Origin: Proteobacteria bacterium UBA7415
Lineage (GTDB): Bacteria; Pseudomonadota; Gammaproteobacteria; Arenicellales; Arenicellaceae
Length of the DNA stretch: 64,000 nucleotides
Reading direction: 5' to 3'
Assembly (NCBI GenBank): GCA_002470515.1
Contig: DKML01000012.1
Span: 4,989 to 68,988 of the forward strand
The notes under the pieces were generated by a model, which was not told the origin of the DNA, made no database searches, and worked only from the letters and a program-made list of their open reading frames with translations. Positions 1-9,565 of this stretch are shown here, piece after piece; position 1 is the first letter of the stretch; each line of letters opens with the position of its first letter. Position numbers and translations under genes: made by a program.

Positions 1-745
1 TTTTCGCTTCTTGGAACATGTCGCGTACTCGAGACGCGCCAACCCCAACAAACATTTCTACGAAATCTGAACCCGAGATAGAGAAAAAAGGTACTTTAGC
101 TTCGCCTGCAATCGCTTTAGCTAATAGAGTTTTACCCGTACCTGGACTACCCGTCATCAACACACCACTAGGCATACGTCCGCCAAGCTTTTGAAAACGT
201 GTTGGGTCACGCAAGAACTCTACAATTTCTTGTACTTCTTCTTTGGATTCTTCAATACCAGCAACGTCTTCAAACGTAACGCGGTTGGTGTCTTGATTTA
301 ATAGGCGAGCGCGGCTTTTACCAAAGCTCATTGCACCACCACGACCACCACCACCTTGCATTTGGCGCATCAAATAGACCCAAACACCTATGAAAAGAAG
401 GATCGGAATAGTGTTGATTAAAATGCTCATCCAAATTGAGCGACCTTCTGCCTTTTTAACTTCAAACGAAATATCGCGAGTTATTAAAGTATCAATTAAT
501 GCCGGATCGTAAGGCATCACAGCTTGATAACGCGCGCCTGTTGATGGGTCCGCTCCTGAAATTGTCTCGGTGCCCTGATCAATCACAACGTTGTTTAGAG
601 TGCCGTCATTAGTCAACTTGGCCATAAACTCAGAATACTTAAGTTGATTTGTCTCGCCCTTAGTATCTGCACTACGATCAGCCAGCATAGAGCCAACCAT
701 TAGCACGAGTAACACCAAAATAATGACGTTGGTAATTTTATTCAC
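1..745 (-). CDS. ftsH: ATP-dependent zinc metalloprotease FtsH (N-terminal part)
   Basis: Membrane-anchored AAA+ protease that degrades damaged membrane proteins and short-lived regulators. Only the first 248 codons are in the window; the second half of the AAA module and the zinc protease domain lie beyond position 1. The start is a GTG at 743-745 preceded by an AGGA ribosome site. Visible parts are a first membrane segment (residues about 5-22), a periplasmic domain (about 25-100), a second membrane segment (about 104-126), a Gly-rich linker, and the Walker A motif GSPGTGKT at 199-206, followed by the pore-loop region [15 protein letters not shown]. It lies downstream of rlmE on the same strand, as in most Gammaproteobacteria, but with an unusually long 407-bp gap. 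Identification is secure; the C-terminus cannot be judged. Confidence 0.97.
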   Translation of the reverse strand, partial: MNKITNVIILVLLVLMVGSMLADRSADTKGETNQLKYSEFMAKLTNDGTLNNVVIDQGTETISGADPSTGARYQAVMPYDPALIDTLITRDISFEVKKAEGRSIWMSILINTIPILLFIGVWVYLMRQMQGGGGRGGAMSFGKSRARLLNQDTNRVTFEDVAGIEESKEEVQEIVEFLRDPTRFQKLGGRMPSGVLMTGSPGTGKTLLAKAIAGEAKVPFFSISGSDFVEMFVGVGASRVRDMFQEAK

Positions 746-1152
746 AATCGGTTCCTGTGGGTTAATCCAATAATTCGACTTAAACGGACTTAGATATATC
801 GTCGATGCCCCATCCTATAGGGCCCCGATCAATATGTGAAAACCGTTCTCTTTCTTAATTTATTCTAACTATGGTGCTTAATCTCTTTCTACAGAACGGT
901 TTGGATTCTCTAGGCAAAGATGTTTTCAAGTGGCGCAAGTTTAACATTTGTGAATGATAAGCGGTGTGACAACTGATTCATTTCAGGTCGAGTCGACATT
1001 ACGGCAAAACAAACCCTAACCTTGCATCTACACCTCTAGTTTGGCGGTTAAATGTCTATTTTCAAGGATTTACTTGGGTTTTAAGCATTGCAACACCGTA
1101 AAACGAGCACTCACTATCTGTTTGGGATACGAGCCGAACTTCCTAGGAGAAA
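746..1152. other. Intergenic region between rlmE and ftsH
   Basis: 407 bases without a convincing gene. The only structure I see is an inverted repeat, AACCGTTCT at 841-849 and AGAACGGTT at 893-901, with 43 bases between the arms and about 95 bases or more upstream of the ftsH start. It could be a regulatory site or a long hairpin in an ftsH leader. No clear sigma-70 promoter or terminator was recognised. Confidence 0.4.
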
Positions 1153-1779
1153 CTAGATGGGTTTCTTATTCTTCGCCAAAAAATAGAATTCGCGACTGCC
1201 AGGACGTGAAGCGTTGGGTTTTCTAACAACTCCACTTTGGAAACGTGAGCGAACCTCTTTACGAAAATAGTGTGCCGCGCTGCCTTCAAATAGTTTAACC
1301 AACAGGTTTCCACCCACTTTTAAGCGCAAATCAGAAAAGTATAATACTGAGTCTAACAAACCCTCAAACTGAGCTTCGTCGACACTGCGTACGCCAGTAA
1401 TGTTAGGCGCCATGTCAGATATAACCAAATCAACCTGACAACCATCGAGCAACTCATCCAATTGTTTCAATATGTCGGGGTCTTGGAAATCACCATGCAG
1501 GAATTGAACCTGATCCAAGTTATCCATCTCTATAAGGTCCACTGCAATGGTTTTGCACGCGCTACCGTGCTTGCGAGCAATATACTGCGACCAACCACCG
1601 GGGGTAGACCCGAGATCTATAATTGTCATACCAGATTTGATCAGCTTATCTTGCTCATCAATTTCTTGCAGTTTATAGACTGCTCTAGAGCGATAACCTT
1701 GACTCACGGCTCTCTTCACCCAAGCGTCATTTACATGTCGCCTGACCCATTCGCCTTTTTTATTACCTTTTTGTGCCAT
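1153..1779 (-). CDS. rlmE: 23S rRNA 2'-O-ribose U2552 methyltransferase RlmE (FtsJ/RrmJ)
   Basis: SAM-dependent methyltransferase that modifies U2552 in the A-loop of 23S rRNA late in 50S assembly. At 208 aa it has the usual family length. The SAM-binding loop reads IIDLGSTPGGWSQY (residues about 53-66). The family K-D-K-E catalytic tetrad is visible as K36 (SRAVYKL), D122 (SDMAPN), K162 (LLVKLFEG) and E197 (SREFYF). The ATG at 1777-1779 gives the expected N-terminus. It is divergent from yhbY across 66 bases, which must hold both promoters. The rlmE-ftsH order is conserved in Gammaproteobacteria. Confidence 0.97.
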   Translation of the reverse strand: MAQKGNKKGEWVRRHVNDAWVKRAVSQGYRSRAVYKLQEIDEQDKLIKSGMTIIDLGSTPGGWSQYIARKHGSACKTIAVDLIEMDNLDQVQFLHGDFQDPDILKQLDELLDGCQVDLVISDMAPNITGVRSVDEAQFEGLLDSVLYFSDLRLKVGGNLLVKLFEGSAAHYFRKEVRSRFQSGVVRKPNASRPGSREFYFLAKNKKPI

Positions 1780-1845
1780 TTTGGGGATGAATTAGTTAGA
1801 AATTTGAGTAGAATCGCGCACCGACTTAAAACATTATTGCATTAA

Positions 1846-2142
1846 ATGATTCTTACCGGAAAACAGAAGAACTATTTGCGCGGATTAGCACATTCGCTTA
1901 GCCCAATTGTTACTATAGGTAACAAAGGTTTAACCGAACCTGTTCTTGCAGAGATTGAGGCCGCACTCGACCACCACGAACTGCTTAAAATAAAATTGCC
2001 GAGCAACGATAAAGCTGAAAAAGTAGTACTCATGGCCAGTATAACCGCATCGACTAATGCCGAACCGGTTCAACTGATCGGCCGGGTTGGCGTAATTTAT
2101 CGCGCTGCGAGTACTCCGAAACTGGTGCTGCCAAGCATCTAA
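1846..2142 (+). CDS. yhbY: YhbY-family RNA-binding protein (CRM domain)
   Basis: Small single-domain CRS1/YhbY (CRM) RNA-binding protein of 98 aa, associated in bacteria with 50S ribosomal subunit precursors. The GNKGLT loop characteristic of the fold is at residues about 25-30, with the following helix TEPVLAEIEAALDHHEL and strand LLKIKLP. It is the only plus-strand gene in the first 28 kb and is divergent from rlmE. Its stop is 9 bases from the stop of the convergent secreted protein gene at 2152. Confidence 0.95.
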   Translation: MILTGKQKNYLRGLAHSLSPIVTIGNKGLTEPVLAEIEAALDHHELLKIKLPSNDKAEKVVLMASITASTNAEPVQLIGRVGVIYRAASTPKLVLPSI

Positions 2143-2151
2143 ATATTTCGA

Positions 2152-3363
2152 TTAAAGTTCGACGACATCAAGGTCAGCGACTTCAGGGGGGGCAACATCA
2201 AGGTCCGCAATATCATTGGATCCAAATTTGATGCCCTGTTCGTTTAAAGCACTCACTACCTTTTTAGCAAATACGTTTTTGTCAAAATTGGAAATCACAT
2301 CAAAGTCTAAAACCTCGAAGAGCTTTACATAATTCATTAGCGCAACCTCGCTCGCCAACGGGCTAATTTTCAGGCCTTTTAGGATTGGACCATTCTTTTG
2401 TTCGATAAGGGTCAATATACTGCCCTTGTCAAACGCCCTTGCATAGAGCCGACCATGAGCATAATTTTCGAGCTCACTATTGAGTTGCTCAAAAGACCAG
2501 CCATAAGCTTTAGACAATGCGCTCTCAGCAGAATGACCGTAATCAAGCAGTAGTAGAAAACGTGACGTGCGTTCCTTATATTCAACACTTGAATTAAAGA
2601 AGTGGGCCGTCATAAAAGCTTGTGCCTGAAACTCAGTCAGCTTTTCCAAATATGCCGAAGTACTTTCTGCTGACTTCGGCTGTGGAGCTTGTGTGCGCTG
2701 AAATAGATTCTTAGAATTGTAGCCGTTATCACCACCATCTGATTTAATGACCGCAATCAACTCTTCGTCAAGACTCTCGATTCCGCCAAGTAAAAGTCGA
2801 CCCTTGTCTTCATGAAATGTCGGCATATAAAGCGACATTCCCTCGCGATACCAAAATGGTAATTCCTGCCCATATTGAGTGGGTTGGAGCTCTCGAGTAG
2901 CGATTACTTTATAAATATCAGTGCGTGCTGCCACCGATTTATTAGAACGACCAGCTAAACCGGAACCCAAATTGACTAATGCTGTAGGGTGCTGCGAGAT
3001 AAGTGAACGAGCCGATACCAGCATTTTCTGCTGACCGAGACTTTCCCAAGTGTAATTACTATCAGTTACAAACAAACTCGTTGGTTTGCTAGCGCCTGGC
3101 GTCTGGGGACTTAAAATAAGCTGGCAAAACGCTGCATACTCCTCGAGCTTTTCGATCATTTCACGCGCTTCTTTCGCGCCTAGATCCGAAACCACATCAA
3201 CATTCTTGCTCTGAATATGCAGCCAGTCTCGCGCGAGAAGCTGCTCATAGGCGATTTGTTGACCCAAAGCAGCACTTGACCAAAGCACCTGCACTAGAAG
3301 CGCAGACACCAGCAACAGTGCACCCACAACTTGCGCACAGTACCCCCTAAAAAGTTGAGACAT
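2152..3363 (-). CDS. Secreted protein of unknown function, possibly a degenerate peptidase-MA-like domain
   Basis: 403 aa, starting at ATG 3363, 25 aa upstream of a clear signal peptide end: hydrophobic residues about 12-33 then ALGQQ. The protein is therefore probably periplasmic or outer-membrane associated. The central segment (residues about 50-300) has the order seen in DUF1570/peptidase-MA-like proteins, including ELPFWYREGMSLYM, which resembles the (W/F)xxEGxAxY element following the zinc helix. The expected HExxH is replaced by ATRELQP, so zinc peptidase activity is doubtful. The C-terminus repeats ADLDV twice within about 15 residues. It sits between yhbY and greA, which are often closer together elsewhere, so it looks like an insertion in the block. 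Function is not established. Confidence 0.75.
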   Translation of the reverse strand: MSQLFRGYCAQVVGALLLVSALLVQVLWSSAALGQQIAYEQLLARDWLHIQSKNVDVVSDLGAKEAREMIEKLEEYAAFCQLILSPQTPGASKPTSLFVTDSNYTWESLGQQKMLVSARSLISQHPTALVNLGSGLAGRSNKSVAARTDIYKVIATRELQPTQYGQELPFWYREGMSLYMPTFHEDKGRLLLGGIESLDEELIAVIKSDGGDNGYNSKNLFQRTQAPQPKSAESTSAYLEKLTEFQAQAFMTAHFFNSSVEYKERTSRFLLLLDYGHSAESALSKAYGWSFEQLNSELENYAHGRLYARAFDKGSILTLIEQKNGPILKGLKISPLASEVALMNYVKLFEVLDFDVISNFDKNVFAKKVVSALNEQGIKFGSNDIADLDVAPPEVADLDVVEL

Positions 3364-3387
3364 GAGGCTATCCCCTTTTAACCTTCG

Positions 3388-3867
3388 TTATGCTTCGTAT
3401 TTTACGGAAACTACTTCGTAGGTTTTTTCGCCTGCTGGCGCGTTAAACGTAAATTCATCTCCCTCGCGCTTACCGATAAGCGCACGACCAATTGGCGAGC
3501 TTAGAGAAATTTGTTTGTTTTCGATATCGGCTTCTAAATCACCGACAACTTGGTAACTCACTTCTTTTTTAGCTTCTACGTCGTACAACGTCACGTATGA
3601 GCCAAAAATCACTTTACCATTAGCGTTAAGCTTGGATGGATCAACAACCTCAGCGATGCTCAACTGTGATTCCAGTTCTTTAATACGGCCTTCAATAAAG
3701 CCCTGCTGTTCTTTAGCTGCATCATACTCGGCGTTTTCAGACAAATCCCCGTGCGAACGAGCTTCGGCTATTGCCGCGATTACTTTCGGCCGTTCGACAC
3801 TCTTGAGGTTCTTAAGCTCTGCCTGAAGGCGTTCTGAGCCCTTTAATGTTAGTAGTACTCGATCCAT
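3388..3867 (-). CDS. greA: Transcription elongation factor GreA
   Basis: Stimulates cleavage of the nascent transcript in backtracked RNA polymerase. At 159 aa it has the standard length. An N-terminal antiparallel coiled coil (residues about 1-75) carries the acidic tip DLSENAEYDAAKEQQ near residues 41-55. The C-terminal FKBP-like domain follows and includes SPIGRALIGKREGD. It starts 9 bases downstream of carB on the same strand, so carA-carB-greA is probably one transcript, the arrangement known from Pseudomonas. Confidence 0.98.
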   Translation of the reverse strand: MDRVLLTLKGSERLQAELKNLKSVERPKVIAAIAEARSHGDLSENAEYDAAKEQQGFIEGRIKELESQLSIAEVVDPSKLNANGKVIFGSYVTLYDVEAKKEVSYQVVGDLEADIENKQISLSSPIGRALIGKREGDEFTFNAPAGEKTYEVVSVKYEA

Positions 3868-3875
3868 TTTAAACT

Positions 3876-6800
3876 CTAAACCTTTATCGTTTTGTGCAAG
3901 TCTTGTAGCTTACGTACAGAGATTGCTGAATGTGCTTTGTGCGCCTCGCCCATTGCTCGAGCGGCCGCGATGTTAGTAAAGTAAGTAACTTTGCGCATCA
4001 GCGCTTCACGACGGATGGTGTACGAGTCCGCCAAACTTTCTTTATTCGATGTTGTATTGACCACCAAATCGGCATTGCCATCAATGATCATATCTACAAT
4101 ATGAGGTCGGCCTTGCTTTACTTTCTTGATCACCTTGACCGATATACCCTCGCCTTCGAAGTAGCGTGCCGTGCCAGACGTTGCGAATATCTTAAATCCT
4201 GCTGAACTGAGATATGCCGCTAAATCCGCTGCAATACGCTTATCGTCCTCGCGCACGCTAAATAGTGCGTTACCCGATTTAGGAATGGGAGAACTAGCGC
4301 CCATTTGCGACTTGCCATAGGCGGCTCCAAAATTGTCGCCTACGCCCATAACTTCTCCGGTACTCTTCATTTCTGGGCCGAGGATTGTATCGACTCCAGG
4401 AAATTTAACAAACGGGAAAACTGCTTCTTTCACCGAATAGTATTCTGGAATAATCTCATCTGTAACACCTTGCTCTGCTAAGCTTTTGCCCGCCATACAT
4501 AATGCAGCCACTTTCGCTAAAGGACGAGAAGTCGCTTTAGATACAAAGGGCACTGTTCGCGAAGCTCTTGGGTTGACCTCAAGAACATAGATATCGTCTC
4601 CCTTAATAGCGTACTGAACGTTCATTAAACCGATCACATTGAGCGCCAACGCCATTTGCTTGGTCTGCTCGCGTAAACGGTCCTTAATGCTCTCAGACAG
4701 GCTGAATGGGGGAAGAGAGCAGGCTGAATCTCCAGAATGTACACCCGCTTCCTCAATGTGCTCCATGATGCCGCCGATAACCACATCTTTACCGTCACAT
4801 ATGGCGTCCATGTCCACTTCGATTGCGTCATTCAAGAAACGATCAAGCAACACTGGGGACTCGTTAGAGACTTGAAATGCTTCTCTCATATAACGCGCGA
4901 GAGAGCGTTCGTCATGCACAATCTCCATTGCTCGCCCACCTAAGACATAAGACGGTCTTACCACCAGCGGGTAACCCACTTCTTCAGCTAGTCTTAATGC
5001 GTCGGTTTCATTAGTCGCAATGCGGTTTGGCGGCTGTTTGAGTTTAAGGTCATTCAGCAACGCCTGAAAATGTTCGCGGTCTTCTGCGTTATGAATAGCT
5101 TCTGGCGACGTACCAATAATCTTAGTACCAGCCGCTTCCAAAGGTCGCGCTAGTTTGAGCGGTGTTTGTCCACCGTATTGAACAATGACCCCATTTGGGT
5201 TCTCTTTATGCACAATTTCCAACACATCTTCGAGTGTTAATGGCTCAAAATATAAGCGGTCAGACGTGTCGTAATCGGTAGAAACGGTTTCTGGATTACA
5301 GTTGACCATAATTGTTTCATAGCCTTCATCCCCAAGCGCCATTGCGGCGTGAACACAGCAATAGTCAAATTCAATACCTTGCCCAATACGATTCGGTCCG
5401 CCACCCAGCACCATGATTTTGTTGTTATTAGTTGGCTCAGATTCGCACTCTTCTTCGTACGTTGAATACATATAGGCTGTTGCCGTAGCGAATTCTGCTG
5501 CGCAAGAATCAACCCGTTTGTAAACAGGGCGAATATTCAACGCATGGCGGACATCACGCACTTCTTGCTCAGTAACATTGAGCAATTCTGAGATACGTAT
5601 ATCAGAGAACCCTTTGCGCTTAATGGCAAACATCATGTCCGCGTCAACATCGCCTAGACTTTGCTCACCAATTTCGGCCTCTGTTTCGATAAGATCCGCT
5701 ACTTCAGCGAGAAACCAAGGCTCGATACCCGTCATCTCATGAACGTCTTGTATCGAATAACCATCGCGAAAGGCATCGCCGATGTACCACAAACGGTCTG
5801 CTTTAGGTGTTCTTAGTTCGTTTTCGAGTTTTAAACGTCGATCGTCGTCGTGCAGGTCTGCTAATTTTGTTTCGAACCCGTAACTGCCAATCTCCAAACT
5901 ACGCATGGCTTTTTGCAATGACTCTTGGAAAGTACGACCAATCGCCATAGCCTCGCCCACAGACTTCATTTGGGTAGTTAAACTGTCGTCAGCTTGAGGA
6001 AATTTAACAAAATCAAAGCGTGGTATCTTAGTAACGACGTAATCGATACTTGGTTCAAAAGAAGCTGGCGTTAATCCGCCAGTAATCTCGTTCTTTAGCT
6101 CATCTAACGTATAACCAACGGCTAACTTCGCGGCTACTTTAGCAATTGGGAAGCCCGTGGCTTTAGACGCAAGCGCTGAAGATCGAGAAACACGTGGGTT
6201 CATTTCAATAATGATCATTCGACCATTGCTTGGGTCTATCGCAAACTGAACGTTAGAGCCGCCGGTGTCCACGCCAATCTCGCGTAATACCGCCAAACTC
6301 GCATCGCGCATTATTTGGTATTCTTTATCGGTTAGCGTTTGTGCTGGGGCTACAGTGATTGAATCGCCTGTGTGAACCCCCATTGCGTCAAAGTTTTCGA
6401 TCGCGCAAATTATGATGCAGTTGTCATCGGTATCTCGAACAACTTCCATCTCGTATTCTTTCCAGCCGAAAACACATTCTTCGATCAGCAACTCGTCGGT
6501 TGGACTAGCGTCTAAACCTCGCTCACAAATAGTGTCGAACTCGGTTTTATTGTAAGCAATCCCTCCGCCTGTACCACCCATAGTAAAACTGGGTCGAATA
6601 ATGACAGGCAAGCCTAAGTCTTCAAGGATTTTGTAGGCATCGTCCATACTGTGCGCAATGTCACCACGCACGGTCTCTAAGCCTATTTTGTGCATCGCCT
6701 TTTTAAACTTTTCGCGATCCTCGGCTTTATCAATAGCCTCCTTCTTTGCGCCAATCATCTCGACGCCATGTTTTTCTAGAACACCCTTACGCTCAAGATC

Positions 6801-7100
6801 AAGCGCACAGTTAAGCGCTGTTTGGCCACCCATGGTAGGTAACAAAGCGTCAGGCTTCTCGATCTCTATAATTTTTTCGACTGTTTGCCAATTAATAGGC
6901 TCGATATACGTCGCGTCTGCAAACCCTGGATCGGTCATTATTGTTGCAGGATTAGAGTTTACTAATACAACTCTATAGCCTTCTTCCTTAAGCGCTTTAC
7001 ACGCTTGAACACCAGAATAATCAAACTCACAGGCTTGACCAATAATGATCGGGCCCGCGCCTATAATCAGAATGGTTTTTATGTCTTCGCGCTTAGCCAT
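3876..7100 (-). CDS. carB: Carbamoyl-phosphate synthase large subunit
   Basis: Makes carbamoyl phosphate for pyrimidine and arginine synthesis from bicarbonate, two ATP and ammonia channelled from CarA. At 1074 aa it is full length (E. coli 1073). It holds two homologous ATP-grasp halves (about 1-400 with [15 protein letters not shown], and about 555-935 with [14 protein letters not shown]), separated by the oligomerisation domain. The C-terminal MGS-like allosteric domain (about 940-1074) binds UMP and ornithine in E. coli. The ATG directly follows the carA stop with no gap, giving tight translational coupling. No truncation or substitution was noticed. Confidence 0.99.
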   Translation of the reverse strand: MAKREDIKTILIIGAGPIIIGQACEFDYSGVQACKALKEEGYRVVLVNSNPATIMTDPGFADATYIEPINWQTVEKIIEIEKPDALLPTMGGQTALNCALDLERKGVLEKHGVEMIGAKKEAIDKAEDREKFKKAMHKIGLETVRGDIAHSMDDAYKILEDLGLPVIIRPSFTMGGTGGGIAYNKTEFDTICERGLDASPTDELLIEECVFGWKEYEMEVVRDTDDNCIIICAIENFDAMGVHTGDSITVAPAQTLTDKEYQIMRDASLAVLREIGVDTGGSNVQFAIDPSNGRMIIIEMNPRVSRSSALASKATGFPIAKVAAKLAVGYTLDELKNEITGGLTPASFEPSIDYVVTKIPRFDFVKFPQADDSLTTQMKSVGEAMAIGRTFQESLQKAMRSLEIGSYGFETKLADLHDDDRRLKLENELRTPKADRLWYIGDAFRDGYSIQDVHEMTGIEPWFLAEVADLIETEAEIGEQSLGDVDADMMFAIKRKGFSDIRISELLNVTEQEVRDVRHALNIRPVYKRVDSCAAEFATATAYMYSTYEEECESEPTNNNKIMVLGGGPNRIGQGIEFDYCCVHAAMALGDEGYETIMVNCNPETVSTDYDTSDRLYFEPLTLEDVLEIVHKENPNGVIVQYGGQTPLKLARPLEAAGTKIIGTSPEAIHNAEDREHFQALLNDLKLKQPPNRIATNETDALRLAEEVGYPLVVRPSYVLGGRAMEIVHDERSLARYMREAFQVSNESPVLLDRFLNDAIEVDMDAICDGKDVVIGGIMEHIEEAGVHSGDSACSLPPFSLSESIKDRLREQTKQMALALNVIGLMNVQYAIKGDDIYVLEVNPRASRTVPFVSKATSRPLAKVAALCMAGKSLAEQGVTDEIIPEYYSVKEAVFPFVKFPGVDTILGPEMKSTGEVMGVGDNFGAAYGKSQMGASSPIPKSGNALFSVREDDKRIAADLAAYLSSAGFKIFATSGTARYFEGEGISVKVIKKVKQGRPHIVDMIIDGNADLVVNTTSNKESLADSYTIRREALMRKVTYFTNIAAARAMGEAHKAHSAISVRKLQDLHKTIKV

Positions 7101-8237
7101 CTATTTACCCTCTTTAGTAGCAGTCATCATCGCTATAAAGCGCTCAAACAGTGGTTTTACATCATTGGGTCCAGGACTCGCTTCAGGGTGTCCTTGAAAC
7201 GAGAACGCCGACACATCGGTTCTCTCAAGCCCTTGAATAGTGTTGTCAAATAATGAGCGATGCGTTACGTTCAGATTACTCGGCAGGTCTGTTTCAGAAA
7301 CAGAAAAACCGTGATTCTGGCTCGTTATCATAACTTTCTTAGTAGTGAGGTCTTGCACGGGGTGGTTAGCACCATGATGTCCAAACTTCATTTTTTCAGT
7401 TTTGGCACCAGAAGCAAGAGCCAATATTTGATGCCCCAGACAGATACCAAACACAGGAACACCAGCGGCTAGTAAATCTTGTGTTGCCTGGATCGCATAA
7501 TCGCACGGCTCTGGGTCTCCAGGACCATTAGACAGAAACACCCCATCTGGTTGCTCAGCTAGCACTTGCTCCGCTGAAGTAGAGGCCGGTACTACGATAA
7601 CTTCGCAGCCTAGTGAACTAAGAATTCTTAGAATGTTGTACTTAACCCCAAAATCGTAGGCGACAACTTTGAAGCGTGTTTCTGTTCGGCTTGCGTATCC
7701 GTTTTCTAAGCTCCAAACACTTTGATCCCAAGCGTAGGCTTGATCACACGTGACGACTTTAGCCAAGTCCATGCCCTTTATTCCAGGGAATCCCTTGGCG
7801 CTCGCCAATGCTTTATCCGCATCAATATCGTCACCGGCCATCAAGCAACCACTTAATGCGCCCTTTTCGCGCAATATACGAGTAAGACGCCGAGTATCGA
7901 TGTCCGAAATTGCAACAATATTATTCTTCTCTAAATAGTCTTCTAGTCGCATCGTATTGCGCCAGTTGTTCGGCATTTTAGGTAAATCACGAATGATCAA
8001 CCCTCGAACACTGGTAGACGCCGACTCTACATCCTCTTCATTGGTGCCTGTATTGCCAATGTGTGGATAGGTTAAAGTGACCATTTGTTCGGTATAAGAA
8101 GGGTCCGTTAAGATCTCTTGATAACCTGTCATCGAAGTATTAAAAACAACTTCGCCGGTGCTGGTGCCTTTTGCTCCAATCGCTTTACCCCAAAACAAAG
8201 ATCCATCTTCCAGGGCTAATATTGCTGAATGTTTCAA
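7101..8237 (-). CDS. carA: Carbamoyl-phosphate synthase small (glutaminase) subunit
   Basis: Class I glutamine amidotransferase that hydrolyses glutamine and passes ammonia to CarB. 378 aa. The N-terminal half is the CarA-specific domain. The C-terminal GATase domain has the nucleophile Cys266 in GICLGHQ and His350/Glu352 in [10 protein letters not shown]. The start giving the family N-terminus ([12 protein letters not shown]) is a TTG at 8235-8237, and I see no in-frame ATG nearby. That weak start lies one base after the stop of a small upstream ORF, so translation may depend on ribosomes arriving from it. The order dapB-carA-carB-greA matches Pseudomonas. Confidence 0.98.
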   Translation of the reverse strand: MKHSAILALEDGSLFWGKAIGAKGTSTGEVVFNTSMTGYQEILTDPSYTEQMVTLTYPHIGNTGTNEEDVESASTSVRGLIIRDLPKMPNNWRNTMRLEDYLEKNNIVAISDIDTRRLTRILREKGALSGCLMAGDDIDADKALASAKGFPGIKGMDLAKVVTCDQAYAWDQSVWSLENGYASRTETRFKVVAYDFGVKYNILRILSSLGCEVIVVPASTSAEQVLAEQPDGVFLSNGPGDPEPCDYAIQATQDLLAAGVPVFGICLGHQILALASGAKTEKMKFGHHGANHPVQDLTTKKVMITSQNHGFSVSETDLPSNLNVTHRSLFDNTIQGLERTDVSAFSFQGHPEASPGPNDVKPLFERFIAMMTATKEGK

Positions 8238-8238
8238 A

Positions 8239-8343
8239 CTATGGTCGCTCGCCGTGTTGGTTAATGTGAAAGGGTGAAATTTGCTTAAAAAAAGGGAGAA
8301 GCCAATGAGCTTCTCCCTTCTTAGAATTTGGTATAAAAACCAT
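8239..8343 (-). CDS. Candidate 34-codon leader ORF upstream of carA
   Basis: On the minus strand an ATG at 8341-8343 opens a 34-residue frame ending in TAG at 8239-8241, one base before the TTG start of carA. It runs through both arms and the loop of the intrinsic terminator at 8292-8319. The peptide begins [16 protein letters not shown] and is not a recognised protein. There is only a weak ribosome site before it. The arrangement recalls the leader ORF of E. coli pyrBI, where translation across the attenuator prevents termination. Coding status is an inference from geometry alone. Confidence 0.4.
   Translation of the reverse strand: MVFIPNSKKGEAHWLLPFFKQISPFHINQHGERP
8287..8319 (-). terminator. 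Intrinsic terminator in the carA leader (candidate attenuator)
   Basis: Perfect 11-bp stem, arms at 8292-8302 and 8309-8319 (GCTTCTCCCTT on the plus strand), six-base loop, followed on the minus strand by a run of seven T (8287-8293, partly paired). It lies about 55 bases before carA and about 300 bases after dapB. It could end dapB transcription, attenuate carAB, or both. A promoter-like sequence between dapB and the hairpin favours attenuation. Confidence 0.85.
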
Positions 8344-8471
8344 TACGTTATAACCCAATAACAAGGGCTAATAAAAACCTGTGAGATAAAACAGTGTTGA
8401 TCAAAAGTTAACAAAACACGCGCTCTTAGATTATTTTTGGTGGTTATTTTAATGATTTTGCGTCGCGGCGT

Positions 8472-8501
8472 ATTGTATCCGATGCACGCTAAGTGATGCA
8501 A
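8472..8501 (-). promoter_or_regulatory. Candidate sigma-70 promoter for carAB
   Basis: Reading the minus strand, TTGCAT (8496-8501) and TACAAT (8472-8477) are 18 bases apart. Transcription from about 8465 would give a leader of roughly 228 bases containing T-runs at 8373-8377 and 8335-8339, the small ORF and the terminator. Assigned by eye. Confidence 0.5.
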
Positions 8502-8617
8502 CGTAACTAGGGCAATCAAGCAACAATAATGTCAAGAAATAAAAGTCTGCCCTGCCTCGAGCTTAGACCACCGCAGGATGAGTTCATACGTCTTTTTAAC
8601 GACTTTATCGCTGCTGC

Positions 8618-9436
8618 TCAGCGCAGACCGAGCACATCTTGCATATCATAGAAACCATTTGGTTGATCTTTAACCCAAGCTGCCGCACGCAATGCGCCTT
8701 TAGCAAAAGTCTTGCGCGAAGACGCCTTATGGGTCAACTCAAGACGTTCGCCATCGTTTGCGAATAAGACCGTGTGATCGCCCACTACGTCCCCTGCTCG
8801 CAGAGATGAAAAGCCAATTTCAGTTTTAGAACGCGACGCTGAAGTACCTTGCCTGCTATATACCGCGATCTCGTCGAGGCTGCGATCGAGAGCGCCGGCA
8901 ATCACTTCACCCATCCTTACCGCCGTTCCAGAAGGCGAATCAAGCTTATGCCTATGATGAGTTTCGCTAATTTCAATATCCGAATCAGCGCCCATTACCC
9001 GTGTTATTTGATCAAGCAAGTAGAAGCTGAGATTGACCCCTACACTCATATTGGGGGCAAGCACCAATGGAATATGTTTTGACGCTTCCTCGATACGTGA
9101 GCGTTGCTGTGCGCTAAAGCCTGTGGTGCCTATTATCAAAGGTAGAGACTTGCTTACGCACGCATCTAAGTACGCCAAAGCGGGCTCTGGTAAAGAAAAA
9201 TCGATCATCACATCGACATCGACCAACGGTATGTCTGCGCTTACCAATATTCCACATTCTGACAACCCAGCCAACGAGGCCGCATCGTGGCCGATGTAAT
9301 CACTGTTTTTTCTGTGTAATGCACCCGCCAAAATAGTATTGGGGTGCGCGCCGTCCAAGAGCTCACTAAGTACCGCACGCCCCATTTTGCCAGCAACACC
9401 TGTGACTGCAATTTTTAGTGGGTTAACTTGCGACAT
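8618..9436 (-). CDS. dapB: 4-hydroxy-tetrahydrodipicolinate reductase
   Basis: NAD(P)H-dependent reductase of the lysine and diaminopimelate pathway. I chose the ATG at 9434-9436 (MSQVNPLKIAVTG), giving 272 aa, very close to the usual 270-273. The frame stays open to a TTG at 9499, but the extra 21 residues are not family-like. The Rossmann loop reads VTGVAGKMGRAV near the N-terminus. The substrate and catalytic segment HHRHKLDSPSGTA is in the second domain. It normally sits next to dnaJ and carA; here carA follows, but the upstream side carries an unknown gene and lapB. Confidence 0.97.
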   Translation of the reverse strand: MSQVNPLKIAVTGVAGKMGRAVLSELLDGAHPNTILAGALHRKNSDYIGHDAASLAGLSECGILVSADIPLVDVDVMIDFSLPEPALAYLDACVSKSLPLIIGTTGFSAQQRSRIEEASKHIPLVLAPNMSVGVNLSFYLLDQITRVMGADSDIEISETHHRHKLDSPSGTAVRMGEVIAGALDRSLDEIAVYSRQGTSASRSKTEIGFSSLRAGDVVGDHTVLFANDGERLELTHKASSRKTFAKGALRAAAWVKDQPNGFYDMQDVLGLR

Positions 9437-9565
9437 AGTTTTGCCTACTGATAAAACGGTTAAAGCTAAAATTCGAAATAATTTCCACCCTGAGATCAAA
9501 AATCATATGCCATGCTCTACTATCACTGAGTGCGCAGCACCATCTAAATTGAATGTGAAACACTA

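Noticed and set aside
1462..1845. 127-codon plus-strand frame opposite rlmE
   Set aside because: It is antisense to a clear methyltransferase gene, has no family features, and only reflects the codon pattern of the other strand.
9437..9499. Longer N-terminus for dapB starting with TTG
   Set aside because: The extra 21 residues are outside the family length, and the ATG at 9436 has the expected first strand.
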